This document shows positions 31,432 through 32,000 of a DNA stretch of 32,000 nt, in pieces (within the stretch, counting starts at the first letter, position 1; the number at the start of each line of letters is the position of its first letter). The position numbers and the translations under genes were made by a program. The stretch covers positions 1 through 32,000 of the forward strand of contig JADFSP010000023.1 in the NCBI GenBank assembly GCA_022560695.1, given 5' to 3'. Under the pieces are notes generated by a model. That model was given only the letters and a program-made list of their open reading frames with translations, had not been told where the DNA came from and did no database searches. Source of the DNA: Pseudomonadota bacterium (GTDB taxonomy: Bacteria; Pseudomonadota; Gammaproteobacteria; Steroidobacterales; Woeseiaceae).

Positions 31432-31459
31432 TTGACGGTGGCGGTTTCGCCGCTATAAT
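31432..31459 (+). promoter_or_regulatory. rRNA operon promoter P1
   Basis: TTGACG (31432-31437), a 16-bp spacer and a perfect TATAAT (31454-31459), followed by the GC-rich GCCCCGC. A 16-bp spacer and GC-rich discriminator are typical of rRNA P1 promoters under stringent (ppGpp/DksA) control. A 7-bp hairpin CCGAGGG/CCCTCGG (31470-31491) follows near the start of the transcript. Confidence 0.85.
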
Positions 31460-31530
31460 GCCCCGCTCGCCGAGGGTACGGTGTCCCTCGGTTGACCCCT
31501 AATTCGATGCACGCAGGCAGGTTCAGGCTG

Positions 31531-31558
31531 TTCAACAGCCCTGTTTGGGCTGTATAAT
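31531..31558 (+). promoter_or_regulatory. Candidate rRNA promoter P2
   Basis: A perfect TATAAT at 31553-31558 is preceded after 16 bp by TTCAAC (31531-31536), a modest -35. The distance of 99 bp from the P1 -10 box is like the P1/P2 tandem of rRNA operons. AGCCC/GGGCT within the spacer is palindromic. Confidence 0.55.
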
Positions 31559-31569
31559 TGTGGGTCTGC

Positions 31570-31614
31570 CTGAAACCTCGGTTCGACCCTGGTTTCAGAT
31601 CGCTCTTTAACAAT
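31570..31614 (+). promoter_or_regulatory. rRNA antitermination leader (boxB-like hairpin and boxA)
   Basis: An 8-bp stem CTGAAACC (31570-31577)/GGTTTCAG (31591-31598) is followed at once by CGCTCTTTAACAAT (31601-31614), a match to the rRNA boxA consensus bound by NusB/NusE. Order and spacing fit the Nus-dependent antitermination site of rRNA operons. The remaining leader to 31737 has no gene and should hold part of the RNase III processing stem. Confidence 0.85.
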
Positions 31615-31737
31615 TCAATCAGATAATTTGTGTGGGTGCTTGCGCTGGAGTCTGCTTAAGGCAAAATCGAGCGTAAGAAACCCAAGTTTAATTCTTAGTA
31701 ATTTGGGGATCGATGCTCTAACCAAGCTCAAAATATT

Positions 31738-32000
31738 GAAGTGAAGAGTTTGATCCTGGCTCAGATTGAACGCTGGCGGCATGCCTAACACATGCAAGTC
31801 GAACGGTAACGCGGAGAGCTTGCTCTCTGGCGACGAGTGGCGGACGGGTGAGTAATACTTAGGAATCTGCCCAGTAGTGGGGGACAACTCGGGGAAACTC
31901 GAGCTAATACCGCATACGCCCTACGGGGGAAAGCGGGGGACTCTTCGGAACCTCGCGCTATTGGATGAGCCTAAGTCGGATTAGCTTGTTGGTGAGGTAA
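31738..32000 (+). rRNA. 16S ribosomal RNA, 5' end (continues beyond window)
   Basis: The universal 5' segment AGAGTTTGATCCTGGCTCAG is at 31745-31764, followed by ATTGAACGCTGGCGGCATGC, CACATGCAAGTCGAACGGTAA and GTGGCGGACGGGTGAGTAAT. By alignment with E. coli numbering, position 1 is near 31738. The sequence is of gammaproteobacterial type; only about the first 263 bases are in the window. Confidence 0.98.

Overview
The window looks like chromosomal DNA of a free-living Gammaproteobacterium, probably a marine or sediment lineage with a moderately GC-rich genome. The evidence is the AmpD/AmpE pair, RppH, the block HemJ, DUF6776, bactofilin, ErpA, AnmK, M23 peptidase, TyrS and rRNA (from memory, close to the Pseudomonas order), a fused chorismate mutase/prephenate dehydrogenase, and a boxA-type rRNA leader. 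Species cannot be named from this alone. I see no prophage, CRISPR array, tRNA gene or intact transposase.

Layout. 1-3286: the start of rsmE (minus strand), then a compact plus-strand run ampD-ampE-btuF-arsN2-like (peptidoglycan recycling, vitamin B12 capture, GNAT acetyltransferase). 3318-6100: a minus-strand B12 unit made of a sigma70 promoter, a cobalamin riboswitch, btuB and a PduO-type adenosyltransferase. 6179-11168: a HisN-like phosphatase, a BtuD-like ATPase, a membrane-anchored HExxH protein, a lipoprotein amidase and a lipoprotein-like methyltransferase. 11169-11780 has no protein gene that I accept, but it holds a consensus sigma54 promoter, A-rich Hfq-type motifs and an intrinsic terminator, which together predict a small RNA of about 200 nt. 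11781-16326: a minus-strand cluster of a TolB-propeller/amidohydrolase-like fusion that has lost its metal ligands, a CPXCG protein, pdxH and a gamma-glutamyltransferase. 16493-21110: a small secreted protein, a perfect inverted repeat, tyrA, a GAF-GGDEF cyclase, btuC and rppH. 21111-29826: hemJ, DUF6776, bactofilin, erpA, ppk1, anmK, an M23 peptidase and tyrS. 29894-32000: a secreted repeat-type protein, tandem rRNA promoters and the 5' end of 16S rRNA.

How the genes connect. A full B12 salvage route (BtuB, BtuF, BtuC, BtuD, adenosyltransferase) is present but split over four loci, and only the btuB unit carries a riboswitch. AmpD, AmpE, AnmK, the M23 peptidase, bactofilin and possibly the gamma-glutamyltransferase concern the cell wall, its recycling or periplasmic peptides.

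The two most unusual signals are non-coding. One is the predicted sigma54-dependent, Hfq-motif RNA at 11277-11505. The other is a 283-bp element at 28157-28439 whose nested inverted repeats fit a tight three-way junction; one arm contains the likely ribosome binding site of the M23 peptidase gene, and a related palindrome sits between btuC and rppH. All assignments come from reading the sequence and from memory of the families; no search was run.
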